A DNA stretch of 64,000 nucleotides from Advenella kashmirensis W13003 (GCF_000506985.1 NZ_KI650980.1:62001-126000), one strand, 5' to 3'. Shown: positions 38,228 to 47,331, counted from the stretch's first letter. A program made the numbers and translations. The notes: generated by a model not told the origin, from the letters alone.

Positions 38228-38338
38228 ATGTATACCTGTGGTGTCTTGCGTCCGCATATTACGAAAGTGCTGCCGCTGATGCGTTTTGCCGAGCCGGTGC
38301 GGCCGCTTGGCGATAGGGTAGGAGGCCTTTATCTGTAA
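38228..38338 (+). pseudogene. C-terminal remnant of a zinc-independent quinone oxidoreductase
   Basis: 36 codons directly after the MarR stop read GVLRPHITKVLPLMRFAEP and end in a stop at 38336-38338. They line up with the C-terminus of the complete oxidoreductase at 61538 ([19 protein letters not shown]). Nothing else of that protein is present, so this is a relic. At the DNA level it is clearly diverged from the 61538 gene and is not a recent copy. Confidence 0.7.
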
Positions 38339-38341
38339 GAC

Positions 38342-39058
38342 TTATTCCCTTTTACGCAGAACTTCTTTAACGGCCTGGTAAGAGGCTTGGAGCAATGCTT
38401 TCGCAGCATTTTCAGCCTGATCTGCAGCGCCTTCGACAATATTAGAGACTACGCGCTCCCAATCGGCCGCAGATTGCTTGCGTCGCTCCTGCGTTAAAAA
38501 GCTGATAGCTTTTTCCCGAATAGCAAAACGCCACAATGCCTGATCGCTCAATGCTTCGTACATTGTGTGCAACCGCTTGATTCCGCTGGCCGACATTAAA
38601 ATACGCTGCATGTTTACCGAAATCTCCATGTAATCCACGGGTTTTGTTTTGCGATCGTTAGCAAGTTGTTTGAGACGATCTACACCTGCTTCCAGTTGTT
38701 CTTTAACCTCTGGGGGGCATCGGGACGCCACTTGGCTTGCGGCCAAGCCTAATAATTGCGCTCGAATCAGAAAAATATGCTCGATTTCACGCGGATCATA
38801 GGCGGTCACTCGAACGCCATATCTCGGAATGCGCTCCACAACGCCCAGTTTTTCCAGAATAGACATTGCTTCGCGAATCGTACTACGGCTGACAGCGAAA
38901 CGCTCCGAATAGGTTTCCTCCTTCATCCGTTCTCCCGGCTCTATGACACCTTCCTGAATGGCTTTCATTAGATGTTCCGCCACCTGTTCTGGCAATGTTT
39001 TGGCATAACGGCCAATTTGAATCGCTTCATTCTGAAAATAGGCTTCTTGGGATTTCAT
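38342..39058 (-). CDS. GntR-family regulator (FadR/FCD subgroup)
   Basis: 238 residues from the ATG at 39058, preceded by AAGGAAA. N-terminal winged helix (PEQVAEHLMKAIQEGVIEPGERM; FAVSRSTIREAMSILEKLGVV) and an all-helical FCD domain (EIEHIFLIRAQLLGLAASQVA). FCD regulators usually sense organic acids. It diverges from the dioxygenase gene at 39224, and the gap holds a TTGTCGACAA site matching the TNGT-N-ACNA pattern of this subgroup. Confidence 0.87.
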   Translation of the reverse strand: MKSQEAYFQNEAIQIGRYAKTLPEQVAEHLMKAIQEGVIEPGERMKEETYSERFAVSRSTIREAMSILEKLGVVERIPRYGVRVTAYDPREIEHIFLIRAQLLGLAASQVASRCPPEVKEQLEAGVDRLKQLANDRKTKPVDYMEISVNMQRILMSASGIKRLHTMYEALSDQALWRFAIREKAISFLTQERRKQSAADWERVVSNIVEGAADQAENAAKALLQASYQAVKEVLRKRE

Positions 39059-39149
39059 AACGGTTTTCCTTCTTCCTGCGCATGTTTGCATTCTACTGTG
39101 TCGAATGGGGTATGCGGAACTTGTTTATCAATTTTTATTACAACATTAA

Positions 39150-39159
39150 TTGTCGACAA
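39150..39159. promoter_or_regulatory. GntR/FCD-type operator
   Basis: TTGTCGACAA is a perfect 10-bp palindrome 74 bp before the dioxygenase start and 92 bp before the GntR start. It conforms to the GT-N-AC core of FadR-subgroup operators. The assignment to the adjacent regulator is inferred. Confidence 0.6.
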
Positions 39160-39223
39160 AATACAAAAAGCAGAATATTATCGGTTTACCGCTACAGCTT
39201 TTTGTTGGTTTATGGAGACTTTA

Positions 39224-40150
39224 ATGAAAAAACTTACAGTGAAAAAGGTTGGTTATTCGCTGGGTGCGGAAGTATCGGGTGTTGATTTATCTGAACCTTT
39301 AAGTGAAGACCAACTGCGCATTATTCGGGACGCCTGGACCGAGCATCAAGTTCTTGTTTTCCCAAAGCAAGAATTAGGTCCCGAGACGTTATTGACTTTT
39401 AGCCGAAATTTTGGCGAGCTAGACAATTTTTCCAGCCAGCCTTTTAATCGCCATCCGGAATACGATGAAATTTTCATGCTCTCAAACAAGCCCATTGATG
39501 GGAAAATCCCTCCGGGTTCTACGGGCGGGCAAAACTGGCATACAGACTTGTCCTATACCACCCGGCCTGCCAAGGCAACGCTAGTCTATTGTGTGGAAAA
39601 GCCATTGGTTGGTGGAGATACGATGTTCGCCAATATGTACGATGCTTATGACACGCTCTCCCCAGTGCTGCAACAGTTTTTAGACAATATCGAGGCAGTG
39701 CATGACGTTAATCTTATTACTGCCAAGCGTCCGCCGGAAATCGTTGCAGAATTTGCGAGGCTGAACCCACCAGTCGTGCACCCTGCCGTACGTGTACATC
39801 CGGAGTCAAAGCGCAAGGCACTTTATGTGAATCCTCGTACGCGTTGCTTCGTTGGTATGACCGAGGCCGAGAGCGCGCCGTTGATTAAGTATCTGTCGGA
39901 TCATTCTATTTCGCCAAAGTTTATTTACAGACACCGCTGGTCGGTAGGCGATCTTGTTATGTGGGACAACCGTTGTTTGACACATTTGGCTGTAGGCGAT
40001 TTTGACCGTTCTGAGATCCGTCATATGTTGCGTACGTCCACCATGGGTGATTATTTTGGTCGTTATGAAGATGAAAATGCAGTTGCTGAGCAAAAGCGTA
40101 CGGCTGGCGATAAAAAATTGGCTGTTGAGCTTTCTACACTTCACGACTAG
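39224..40150 (+). CDS. TauD/TfdA-family 2-oxoglutarate-dependent dioxygenase
   Basis: 308 residues from the ATG at 39224, six bases after GGAG; the open frame upstream overlaps the GntR promoter. The non-haem iron triad is His106, Asp108 (NWHTDLSY) and distal His254 (CLTHLAVGDF), with the oxoglutarate-binding arginine in RSEIRHMLRTSTMG. The family oxidises sulfonates, aryloxyacetates and similar acids. The distinguishing substrate residues cannot be judged by eye. It is followed by a Bug gene and controlled by a divergent GntR regulator. Confidence 0.88.
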   Translation: MKKLTVKKVGYSLGAEVSGVDLSEPLSEDQLRIIRDAWTEHQVLVFPKQELGPETLLTFSRNFGELDNFSSQPFNRHPEYDEIFMLSNKPIDGKIPPGSTGGQNWHTDLSYTTRPAKATLVYCVEKPLVGGDTMFANMYDAYDTLSPVLQQFLDNIEAVHDVNLITAKRPPEIVAEFARLNPPVVHPAVRVHPESKRKALYVNPRTRCFVGMTEAESAPLIKYLSDHSISPKFIYRHRWSVGDLVMWDNRCLTHLAVGDFDRSEIRHMLRTSTMGDYFGRYEDENAVAEQKRTAGDKKLAVELSTLHD

Positions 40151-40161
40151 ATACATGTCTG

Positions 40162-40200
40162 AAGAGCAGAGATTTGTCCTACAGACTGTACTGCTCTTTT
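40162..40200 (+). terminator. Hairpin with short U-tail after the TauD-like gene
   Basis: AAGAGCAG (40162-40169) pairs with CTGCTCTT (40191-40198) as a perfect 8-bp stem around a 21-base loop, then TT before CG. The T-run of the stem end gives four consecutive Ts. A weak terminator or attenuator before the Bug gene at 40249. Confidence 0.4.
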
Positions 40201-40248
40201 CGAATAACAATGCAGAATCACTAATATAAAAATCAAGGCAGGAGACTC

Positions 40249-41226
40249 ATGAAGACTTTACTTTCCCGCACGCTGAGTGTGCTGCGAACAATCGTATGCG
40301 CTGCGCTTACCATTTTCTCCTGTTCAGTTGCACAGGCGCAAAATCCGATCCGGTTAATGGTTGGATTTCCTCCCGGAGGAACCACGGATGTCATTGCGCG
40401 CACTTTAGCAAATGAATTGTCAAAACGTATCAATCGGGAAGTTGTGGTGGAGAACAAACCCGGCGCAAGTGGCAATATCGCCGCCTCTTCGGTTGCCCGT
40501 GCGGCACCGGATGGCAGCACCTTGTTGTTTGTTGCTAGTACCCACGCGACTAATGCATCTCTATATCGTAATTTGAATTTTGATACGCGCGGGGATTTTA
40601 GTGTGGTGTCTATGGTGGCAACATCTCCTTACGTGCTGGTTGTTAATCCAACATTGCCGGTCAAGTCGCTAGATGAACTAACTGAATATTTGAAGAAGCA
40701 TCCAGGTAAGGTAAATTTCGCTTCAGCCAGTCCGGGAACCGGTCAACACCTGGCGGGCGAAATTTACAAAAAGTTGGCCAAGGTTGACATCCTGCATGTG
40801 CCTTACAAAGGAAGTGCAGCGGCGCTGTCCGATCTCATCGCAGGCCGTGTCGAAATGATGTTCGACAATATTGCCGTCATGCTGCCGCATATTAAAAGCG
40901 AGGCATTGCGACCACTTGCGATCACTACACAACAGCGTTTCAATGGCCTGCCACAGTTGCCTACCATGGCAGAAAAAGGCTATGCTGAATTTAATGTCTC
41001 CAGCTGGTTTGCGGTGGTGGCACCAGCAAAGACACGTGGCGATTATCTTGATAAGCTTAACCATAGCATCAATGAAATTATCAAGAGTGATGAGTTCGTC
41101 AAGCAGTTGGCGGATTTCGGTGCGGCTCCAATGCCATCAACGCGCGAGCAATCAAGCGCTTACGTGGAAGCAGAAATTGAACGTTGGCAAAAAGTGATTA
41201 ACGATCTTGGCATTAGGATAAACTGA
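40249..41226 (+). CDS. Bug/TctC-family periplasmic solute-binding protein
   Basis: 325 residues with GGCAGGAG before the ATG. The signal peptide is longer than in the paralogues (cleavage probably after SVAQAQ, about residue 27). NKPGASGNIA is kept, while KPDGYT has become APDGSTLL. Placed behind the TauD-like dioxygenase, it is probably specific for that enzyme's substrate or an analogue. Confidence 0.9.
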   Translation: MKTLLSRTLSVLRTIVCAALTIFSCSVAQAQNPIRLMVGFPPGGTTDVIARTLANELSKRINREVVVENKPGASGNIAASSVARAAPDGSTLLFVASTHATNASLYRNLNFDTRGDFSVVSMVATSPYVLVVNPTLPVKSLDELTEYLKKHPGKVNFASASPGTGQHLAGEIYKKLAKVDILHVPYKGSAAALSDLIAGRVEMMFDNIAVMLPHIKSEALRPLAITTQQRFNGLPQLPTMAEKGYAEFNVSSWFAVVAPAKTRGDYLDKLNHSINEIIKSDEFVKQLADFGAAPMPSTREQSSAYVEAEIERWQKVINDLGIRIN

Positions 41227-41261
41227 TCTTATGTTTAACGTCATGGATACAGAAAAATAGC

Positions 41262-41306
41262 TCAAGACCGATTGTAACTCCGGATTCGTTGTCATCTTGG
41301 TCTTGA
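41262..41306 (+). terminator. Long-loop hairpin downstream of the Bug gene
   Basis: TCAAGACC (41262-41269) and GGTCTTGA (41299-41306) form a perfect 8-bp stem with a 29-base loop, followed by ATATTTT. It is 36 bp after the stop codon. The loop is long for an intrinsic terminator, so the call is cautious. Confidence 0.4.
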
Positions 41307-41438
41307 ATATTTTCGAACGCCGCGAAACATCCATTCTGAATGGTGTGCGCGGCAGCATTCACCCGGGCTTGCGGACCTGCGGTCTACAAGTGTAATAATC
41401 GCAGTCGCAACGGGCGCGTGAATAAAAGCGATATATTG

Positions 41439-41460
41439 TTTATACGATAAAGCGATAAAG
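41439..41460. promoter_or_regulatory. LysR-type box and tandem octamer in the 387-bp gap 41227-41613
   Basis: TTTAT-ACG-ATAAA (41439-41451) is a dyad of T-N11-A form, the LysR consensus. CGATAAAG occurs twice in tandem at 41445-41452 and 41453-41460, the first copy inside the dyad. The rest of the gap is AT-rich and without a gene. It also has a 7-bp inverted repeat AGCATTT/AAATGCT near 41560. Likely promoter and autoregulation region of the LysR gene at 41614. Confidence 0.5.
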
Positions 41461-41613
41461 CACCTAGAAAAAGCGGAATATTATTTAAAATAGCTTTGGC
41501 CATTTTTCATTGCGTAGAATTCAATTGACCATGAGGGTTGCCGATACAGTCGACAGCATTTCATTGAAAATGCTCAGAAATCCTTTAATAAACCTAAAAA
41601 TATAGGTATTTTC

Positions 41614-42609
41614 ATGAATTTGCGGCAGTTAAGATACTTCACTCGCATCGTAGAAACGGGCAATATTACGCGTGCCGCGGAGCAACTTTATGTGGCTCAA
41701 CCCGCACTGGGAATGCAGGTTCGCCAACTGGAGCAGGACTACGGTGTCAGTCTGTTGGTGCGACATCCTCGCGGTGTGCGGACAACACGCGCCGGACAAC
41801 TTCTGTACGAACGGGCTTGTGAGATTCTGCGTCTAGTGGACGATACCGAACGCTTGGTCAAAGCCCAAGGTCGCTTTGAAATGGAAGCGATCATGCTGGG
41901 ATTGACCAATGGTTTCATGAATATAGTGGGAAGGGACCTCATCCTGCTGGCAAAAAAGGAGCTTCAAGGAGTCAAGCTTGGCGTGGTAGAAGAACGAAGC
42001 ATCGTTTTGATCGACGCCCTGGAACGCCATGAAATTGATCTGGCCCTGGCGTACGAAGTTCACGAGCGCCCAGGGATGATCAGAGTACCTCTTCTGGAGG
42101 AGGAAATGCTCTTTGTGTACGGTGCTGAAAACAGTAATGGCCGACTGCACGATAAACCGATCGCATTTTCGGAAATGGCGAAATACGAGCTGGTGCTTCC
42201 GGGGCAGCGAGACGGCGTGCGGGAACAATTATTCACAGCAGCCAAACGACGGGCAATCGAACTGAATGTCATTCTTGACGTCTCGTCTGTTTCCATGATG
42301 AAGCGGATGGTAGCTGCGGGTGATGCTGCTGCTGTAATGCCCTACGGCAATGCGATCGAGCATGTCGAACTGGGCTTGCTAAACGCAAGGCGAATCGCCG
42401 ACCCGGCTTTAAGCAGAACCTTATATCTTGTGCGCTCAATCACCAGGGCATCATTTAAGCACGAAGAGGCTTTGCTCGATCTGCTTGCGCAAATTGTGCA
42501 GGCGTATATTGCGCGCCTTGGCTCACTCGCCAATGGCTGCAGCGTTGCTGAGTCTTCGCTGGCCGGTGTGGTCGCTACCCTCAGGGACGAGTACCGCGCG
42601 CCGCGCTGA
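41614..42609 (+). CDS. LysR-family transcriptional regulator
   Basis: 331 residues, N-terminal helix-turn-helix (LRQLRYFTRIVETGNITRAAEQLYVAQPALGMQVRQLEQ) of the Nac/Cbl-like subgroup, followed by the two effector subdomains (MLGLTNGFMNIVGRD, RMVAAGDAAAVMPYGNA). It lies upstream of and in the same direction as the SDR-Ldh2-TIM barrel-Gfo/Idh set, so control of that set is likely. The 160-bp gap to the next start would hold the target promoter. Confidence 0.85.
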   Translation: MNLRQLRYFTRIVETGNITRAAEQLYVAQPALGMQVRQLEQDYGVSLLVRHPRGVRTTRAGQLLYERACEILRLVDDTERLVKAQGRFEMEAIMLGLTNGFMNIVGRDLILLAKKELQGVKLGVVEERSIVLIDALERHEIDLALAYEVHERPGMIRVPLLEEEMLFVYGAENSNGRLHDKPIAFSEMAKYELVLPGQRDGVREQLFTAAKRRAIELNVILDVSSVSMMKRMVAAGDAAAVMPYGNAIEHVELGLLNARRIADPALSRTLYLVRSITRASFKHEEALLDLLAQIVQAYIARLGSLANGCSVAESSLAGVVATLRDEYRAPR

Positions 42610-42769
42610 TTTCCAATAGCTCAAAGGAAAAAATTAGGTCTGCCATATTTCGATCGTTTTGGACTTTACCGTCCAAATTCGTTGTAATAGTCCTGTGTCC
42701 GCGCTGTATCCGGTTCGTGATAGACCGGAAACACAGCGCTGTCACAGTATCAAACGAGAGGAACTGGCA

Positions 42770-43576
42770 ATGAACAAAATAGAACAAGAGGGACAGGGCC
42801 GTATTGCGGTCGTCCTGGGTGGTGCGAACGGCATCGGTGCAGCCACCTGCCAAAAACTATACGACTATGGCTGGAAGCTGGTTGTTGCGGACATCGATTA
42901 CCAGGCTGCCGAACAGCTGGCCGCGAGTATTGAAGGCGAGCCGATCAAAATAGACATTCTGGATGCGCAATCGATTGCTCAAGCTGCGCAACATATTGAA
43001 TCGCAAATCGGGGCTGTACATGCTCTGGTAAATTCAGCAGCGGTTTTTCAGCCGCAGGTCAGACCTGAAGATCTGCCACTGGAGGTCTGGGAGCGAATTG
43101 TCAATTCCGCTTATCGGGGAACCTATGTCAGTTGTGTCGAGTTCGGCAAGCGTATGGCCTCACGTGGCGAAGGTTCCATTGTCAATATTTCGTCCATGGT
43201 CGGGCAGCGGCCCAATCACGGCCATGCGTATTACTCTGCCAAGGCAGCGGTCAACATGCTTACCGAAGGCATGGCTGGGGAATGGGGGCGCAGCGGTGTC
43301 CGGGTTAACGCGGTCAGCCCCGGATTCGTGGGTGTACCTCGGATGCTGGAGAATATTAAAAAGGGCGAACGATATGCCATCTCGCCGGTCGACGTCAGTG
43401 CGTTGGGCCGACTGGTGGAACCTCGGGAGGTCGCCGAAGCGATTGCTTTTTTGCTATCGGATCGGGCGTCTGCGATCACAGGCACCAATTTGCCTGTCGA
43501 TGCTGGTGTCCTGGCGACGAATGGATGGATTGTCCATGGTGGCGTGCCGGCGGCACGAAAGGCAAGTGCTGTATGA
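42770..43576 (+). CDS. Short-chain dehydrogenase/reductase
   Basis: 268 residues from the ATG at 42770 behind GAGAGGA. Cofactor motif GGANGIGA (about residues 18-25), active-site serine in NISSMVG, Tyr/Lys in YYSAKAA (about residues 152-158) and C-terminal ITGTNLPVDAG. A classical SDR; NAD(H) preference is suggested by the acidic residue in VVADIDY. It overlaps the Ldh2-type gene by 4 bp. Together with the next three genes it looks like a polyol or sugar-acid oxidation set. Confidence 0.87.
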   Translation: MNKIEQEGQGRIAVVLGGANGIGAATCQKLYDYGWKLVVADIDYQAAEQLAASIEGEPIKIDILDAQSIAQAAQHIESQIGAVHALVNSAAVFQPQVRPEDLPLEVWERIVNSAYRGTYVSCVEFGKRMASRGEGSIVNISSMVGQRPNHGHAYYSAKAAVNMLTEGMAGEWGRSGVRVNAVSPGFVGVPRMLENIKKGERYAISPVDVSALGRLVEPREVAEAIAFLLSDRASAITGTNLPVDAGVLATNGWIVHGGVPAARKASAV

Positions 43577-44640
43577 AGGATGATGGCCAATTAAGAGTGG
43601 ATGCTGCCGAACTACAGCGATTTATCGAGTCGATGTTTCAGGCGACCGGTTTAAATTCGGTTCATGCGGGGATGGTCGCCGACAGCCTGGTTATGTCTGA
43701 TCTGAGAGGCACGCATTCGCATGGCGTCGTGCGAGCCCCGTTTCTAATAGAACGGCTCTTGAAAGGTGGAGCCAGCGTCAACCCGCAAATCAAAGTGGTG
43801 CGCGATGCACCTGCTACAGCGCTACTTGACGGTGATAGTGCATTGGGCGCAGTGACTGCAACCCATGCTATGCGTCTTGCAATGGACAAGGCGAAAACCT
43901 CCGGTATTGGGTTTGTTGCTGCGAATAACAGTGATTTTATCGGTGCCTGCGCGCATTATGCGCTTATGGCGATACCTGAAAACATGATCGGCATCGCCTG
44001 GACTAATGGTTACCCGGGAATGACGCCCTGGGGAGGGAGCGCCCACAACATAGGCAATAACCCGATAGCTTTCGCGGCTCCCGGGTTGACGCAGGGGCCC
44101 GTTGTGTTGGATATGGCGTTGAGTGTGGCTGCTGGAGGAAAGGTGCGGCTGGCAGCGAAGAACAATCTTCGTATACCCACAGACTGGATCATTGATCGCC
44201 ATGGGAAACCAACCGATAACCCGGCCGATCTGGCGGCCGGAGGCGCATTGCTGCCTTTGGGCTATAAGGGATATGGATTGGCCGTATTTGGGGAAATCCT
44301 GTGTGGCGTGCTGACCGGATCCCGTATTTTGTCTGAAATACCGGCGTGGTTTATGGATACCCAGCGGGATATTGGCAATGGACATATTCATATGGCAATT
44401 GATATATCGGCATTTATAGAGCCCGATACATTCAAGAACAGAGTCGACCAGCTGGCCCTCATGCTTAAAAAAACCCCCTTGCTCGCCGGTATGCAGGAAA
44501 TCCTGCTGCCTGGAGAGCGTGCATGGCGGGTCCAGAAAGAGCAGTCGGATGCTGGTATACGCATCTCAGATGCTGTATGGAACGATCTGCTGGTATCGGC
44601 AGATCGCCTGAAGATACCCGTACCGGCAGTGTTGCAATAG
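43573..44640 (+). CDS. Malate/L-lactate (Ldh2-type) dehydrogenase
   Basis: 355 residues from the ATG at 43573, overlapping the SDR stop. Family hallmarks: active-site histidine in RGTHSHGVVR (about residue 47), NNSDFIGACAHYALMA, HNIGNNPIAFAAPG and GYKGYGLAVFGEILCG. The fold is unrelated to the Rossmann type and uses NAD(P)H to interconvert 2-hydroxy and 2-oxo acids. Substrates in this family include ureidoglycolate, diketogulonate and delta1-piperideine carboxylate. Here a sugar-derived 2-hydroxy acid is plausible. Confidence 0.87.
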   Translation: MKDDGQLRVDAAELQRFIESMFQATGLNSVHAGMVADSLVMSDLRGTHSHGVVRAPFLIERLLKGGASVNPQIKVVRDAPATALLDGDSALGAVTATHAMRLAMDKAKTSGIGFVAANNSDFIGACAHYALMAIPENMIGIAWTNGYPGMTPWGGSAHNIGNNPIAFAAPGLTQGPVVLDMALSVAAGGKVRLAAKNNLRIPTDWIIDRHGKPTDNPADLAAGGALLPLGYKGYGLAVFGEILCGVLTGSRILSEIPAWFMDTQRDIGNGHIHMAIDISAFIEPDTFKNRVDQLALMLKKTPLLAGMQEILLPGERAWRVQKEQSDAGIRISDAVWNDLLVSADRLKIPVPAVLQ

Positions 44641-44674
44641 TTGCCCCTTTCAACGCTTGGACTGACTGGACACC

Positions 44675-45520
44675 ATGCTGAATATAAAAGACCTTACTCT
44701 TGCCCATTTAACCATTGGCGCCACTCCAGCGCTCACCATTGAAGCCGCGGCTGTTGCTGGTTTTGGCGCCACTGGCATCAGAATTTGCGGCCGGCGCCCG
44801 GGCGATTCGTTTGCAACACCCGTTTTGAACAACCCTACGGCCATTCAAGCACTGCGGACTCAGGCCAGCGACCTGGGCGTCAGGCTATCTAACGTTTCGG
44901 GTTACCAGTTCTATCCTGAAACCCGTCTTGATGAGGTCAAGCCGGTGGTAGAGGCCACGGCAGAACTTGGCGTGCCGATTCTGGTGGCCAATAGTTTTGA
45001 CTCCGATGAATCACGATTTATTGACACGTTTTCTGCCTATTGTGAACTGGCTGAAAAGGCCGGGATTCGGGTGGCGCTGGAATTTCTGCCATACAGCGGA
45101 ATTCGTACGCTTGAAGCTGCAACGCGGGTTATCCAGGCCAGTAACAGCAGCCAGGCCGGACTGTTGCTGGATGCGCTGCATCTGGCCCGTTCCGGTGCTA
45201 CGCCCGAACACATCAGAATTGTTCCTGCAGAGCGGATTGTTTTTGCCCAACTGTGTGATGCATGTGCATGGTCCGGGGATATGACAGACGATGCGCTGTT
45301 ACAGGAGGCCCGAGGCGCACGGCTTCCGGCAGGAGAGGGCGTACTACCCCTGTTTCAGTTTCTCGATGAACTGCCTGCCCATTGTGAAATTGAGTACGAA
45401 GTGGCCCGGCAGGACATGAGAGACAGAACACCTTCGGAAAAGGCAAAAGTTGCGGCTGTCGATGCAGTCCGCTTCATGGTGCGATACAGCCAGTGGTCCG
45501 ATGCAAGGGAGGCGCGTTAA
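44675..45520 (+). CDS. Sugar-phosphate isomerase/epimerase-like TIM-barrel protein
   Basis: 281 residues of the AP-endonuclease-2/xylose-isomerase-like family. Metal-ligand candidates follow the family order: Glu in VALEFLP, Asp in LLLDALHLA, and Glu in CEIEYEVAR. The family includes isomerases, epimerases, the inositol enzymes IolE/IolH and 3-dehydroshikimate dehydratase. The last would be notable here because it makes protocatechuate, but I cannot see specific support for it. It is followed one base later by a Gfo/Idh/MocA gene. Confidence 0.78.
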   Translation: MLNIKDLTLAHLTIGATPALTIEAAAVAGFGATGIRICGRRPGDSFATPVLNNPTAIQALRTQASDLGVRLSNVSGYQFYPETRLDEVKPVVEATAELGVPILVANSFDSDESRFIDTFSAYCELAEKAGIRVALEFLPYSGIRTLEAATRVIQASNSSQAGLLLDALHLARSGATPEHIRIVPAERIVFAQLCDACAWSGDMTDDALLQEARGARLPAGEGVLPLFQFLDELPAHCEIEYEVARQDMRDRTPSEKAKVAAVDAVRFMVRYSQWSDAREAR

Positions 45521-45521
45521 T

Positions 45522-46550
45522 ATGTCGTCATCTGTAAATACGCTCCGTATCGGCATTATTGGCTGCGGCATGATCAGCGCCGATCATTTGACTGCCTGGG
45601 CCAACTGCCCGAGCGCAACGGTGGTTGCGGTATGTGATTCGTCGCCGGAACGGGGACGGGCAAGGGCCGCGCAGTTTGGAATAGAGCAGGTTTATGAGTC
45701 GGCTGAATGCATGTTCGAGTGGGAAAAGCTGGATGCGGTAGATATTATCACACCACGCGAAACCCACGAGGCTCTGGTTCGTATGGCGGCCAGGTACGGT
45801 GTGCACGCTTTATGCGAAAAGCCATTATGCCCCACCTATGACGAGGCATTGGCATTAGTCCAGGAGGTTGGCTCGTCCATTCGCGTTATGGTCAATGAAA
45901 ACTGGCGATATCGCGCTTACTTTCAGCAAATTGGCGAATGGATAGATGCTGGCAAACTCGGTACGGTCACCCATGCACGCATTGCATTGTGGCGCTCCAG
46001 CATGTTGCCGCGCAAGGATGACGGGCAAATACATGCTTTCACACGTCAACCGTTCCTCCAATATGAGCAGCGCGTCCTGATTGCAGAGTCACTGATCCAC
46101 GAGATTGACGTAATGCGGTCCCTATTTGGTGAACTGTCGTTGATAGCCTGCTGTACCGCAAGAGCATGTCCGGCTTTGAAGGGAGAGGATAGTGCAACGC
46201 TGTTGCTTCGTTCCGAATCAGGGTTTCCGGTCACGATTGATGGTGTCATGACGGCCGCCGGCCATGATACCCGTGCGCCTGACCGACTCGAAATAGCCGG
46301 CACGCGATGCAGTGTGATTCTGGAAAATGCAGTGCTTCGGTTGATTGGCCAGGAGTGCGATACGCTGATCTATGATGAGACGGAAATAAGGCAGGGGTGT
46401 TTTGATGCGTCGATCCGCCATTTTGCAGACCGATTAAACGATCATGGTCCGTTCTGGACCAGCGCTCAGGATCAACTTCGCAGTTTGCAGCTCATGGAGA
46501 AGGCGTACCTTACGGCAGGACCGCCGGTAGTAGTGTCAACGGAACTATAA
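45522..46550 (+). CDS. Gfo/Idh/MocA-family oxidoreductase
   Basis: 342 residues from the ATG at 45522, the first usable start after the stop at 45520. Rossmann motif GIIGCGMISADH and the catalytic-lysine segment CEKPLCPTY (Lys at about residue 98). It is a distinct subgroup from the phthalate dihydrodiol dehydrogenase at 36439. Last oxidoreductase in the run SDR, Ldh2, TIM barrel, Gfo/Idh. Substrate unknown, probably a cyclic polyol or sugar acid. Confidence 0.85.
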   Translation: MSSSVNTLRIGIIGCGMISADHLTAWANCPSATVVAVCDSSPERGRARAAQFGIEQVYESAECMFEWEKLDAVDIITPRETHEALVRMAARYGVHALCEKPLCPTYDEALALVQEVGSSIRVMVNENWRYRAYFQQIGEWIDAGKLGTVTHARIALWRSSMLPRKDDGQIHAFTRQPFLQYEQRVLIAESLIHEIDVMRSLFGELSLIACCTARACPALKGEDSATLLLRSESGFPVTIDGVMTAAGHDTRAPDRLEIAGTRCSVILENAVLRLIGQECDTLIYDETEIRQGCFDASIRHFADRLNDHGPFWTSAQDQLRSLQLMEKAYLTAGPPVVVSTEL

Positions 46551-46612
46551 AAGAGCGTTGGCTTATTGCATACCTATATTTACATCGTCAAAAATCTATA
46601 AAGGAATATGAA

Positions 46613-47299
46613 ATGGCACTGGCAGGTGAAGCACTTATAGCGATCTGGAATGATATTACATCCGAAATGCGTGAAGATTTTTTCGAATGGCATCCCCGCG
46701 AGCACATGGTAGAAAGGCTTGGTATCGCTGGCTTTATGAGAGGGCGACGCTATATTGCGGTGGAGGCCGAGGTAGAGTTTTTGACTTTATACGAAGTTTC
46801 CAATGCGGAGGTTCTGGACAGTGATATATACAAGACCCGTCTGACTAACCCAACACCATGGTCGACAAAGACATTACCCGCGTTTCGCAATAATGTTCGC
46901 GGTGGATGCCGAATCCACTACAGCCAGGGTTACGCGATGGGCGGCTTTATAAAAACGATACGCATCAAGGCAAGGGAAGGGGAGCGATCATCGTTGATAA
47001 AAAATATTGTAAATGACATGTTGCCGGGGTTGATTGACTCGCCAAGAGTAACAGGTGTGCATTTTGTAGAAAATGATACTGCATTGACTGGAGGCAACTC
47101 CGGCAATCAGCGCGGGCGTGTCATTCAATTGCCCGATTTAATACTGCTGATCGAAGGGTCAGAGAAAGATGGTCTGTGCAATGCGTGTACTCAATACCTG
47201 CCGGAGCACGCGCTGCTCAGTGCTGGCGCTGAAGATGACATTATCAGCGGTTTGTATCAGTTGGAGTACAGCATACAGAACCTGGTCCAGCGGTCATGA
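46613..47299 (+). CDS. Uncharacterised protein, possible duplicated dimeric alpha/beta-barrel
   Basis: 228 residues, no signal peptide or membrane segment. The opening WNDITSEMREDFFEWHPREHMVERLGIAGFMRGRRY suggests a ferredoxin-like alpha/beta barrel of the EthD/DUF4286 kind, with a second half of similar size (GVHFVENDTALT). I do not recognise a characterised relative. It has AAGGAATATGAA before its ATG, follows the Gfo/Idh gene by 62 bp and converges with a Bug gene. Proteins of this kind in catabolic operons are often small isomerases or oxygenases, but no catalytic residues can be named. Confidence 0.7.
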   Translation: MALAGEALIAIWNDITSEMREDFFEWHPREHMVERLGIAGFMRGRRYIAVEAEVEFLTLYEVSNAEVLDSDIYKTRLTNPTPWSTKTLPAFRNNVRGGCRIHYSQGYAMGGFIKTIRIKAREGERSSLIKNIVNDMLPGLIDSPRVTGVHFVENDTALTGGNSGNQRGRVIQLPDLILLIEGSEKDGLCNACTQYLPEHALLSAGAEDDIISGLYQLEYSIQNLVQRS

Positions 47300-47331
47300 A
47301 GTGAAAACTGTGGCGTAGTCCACATTCGTAA

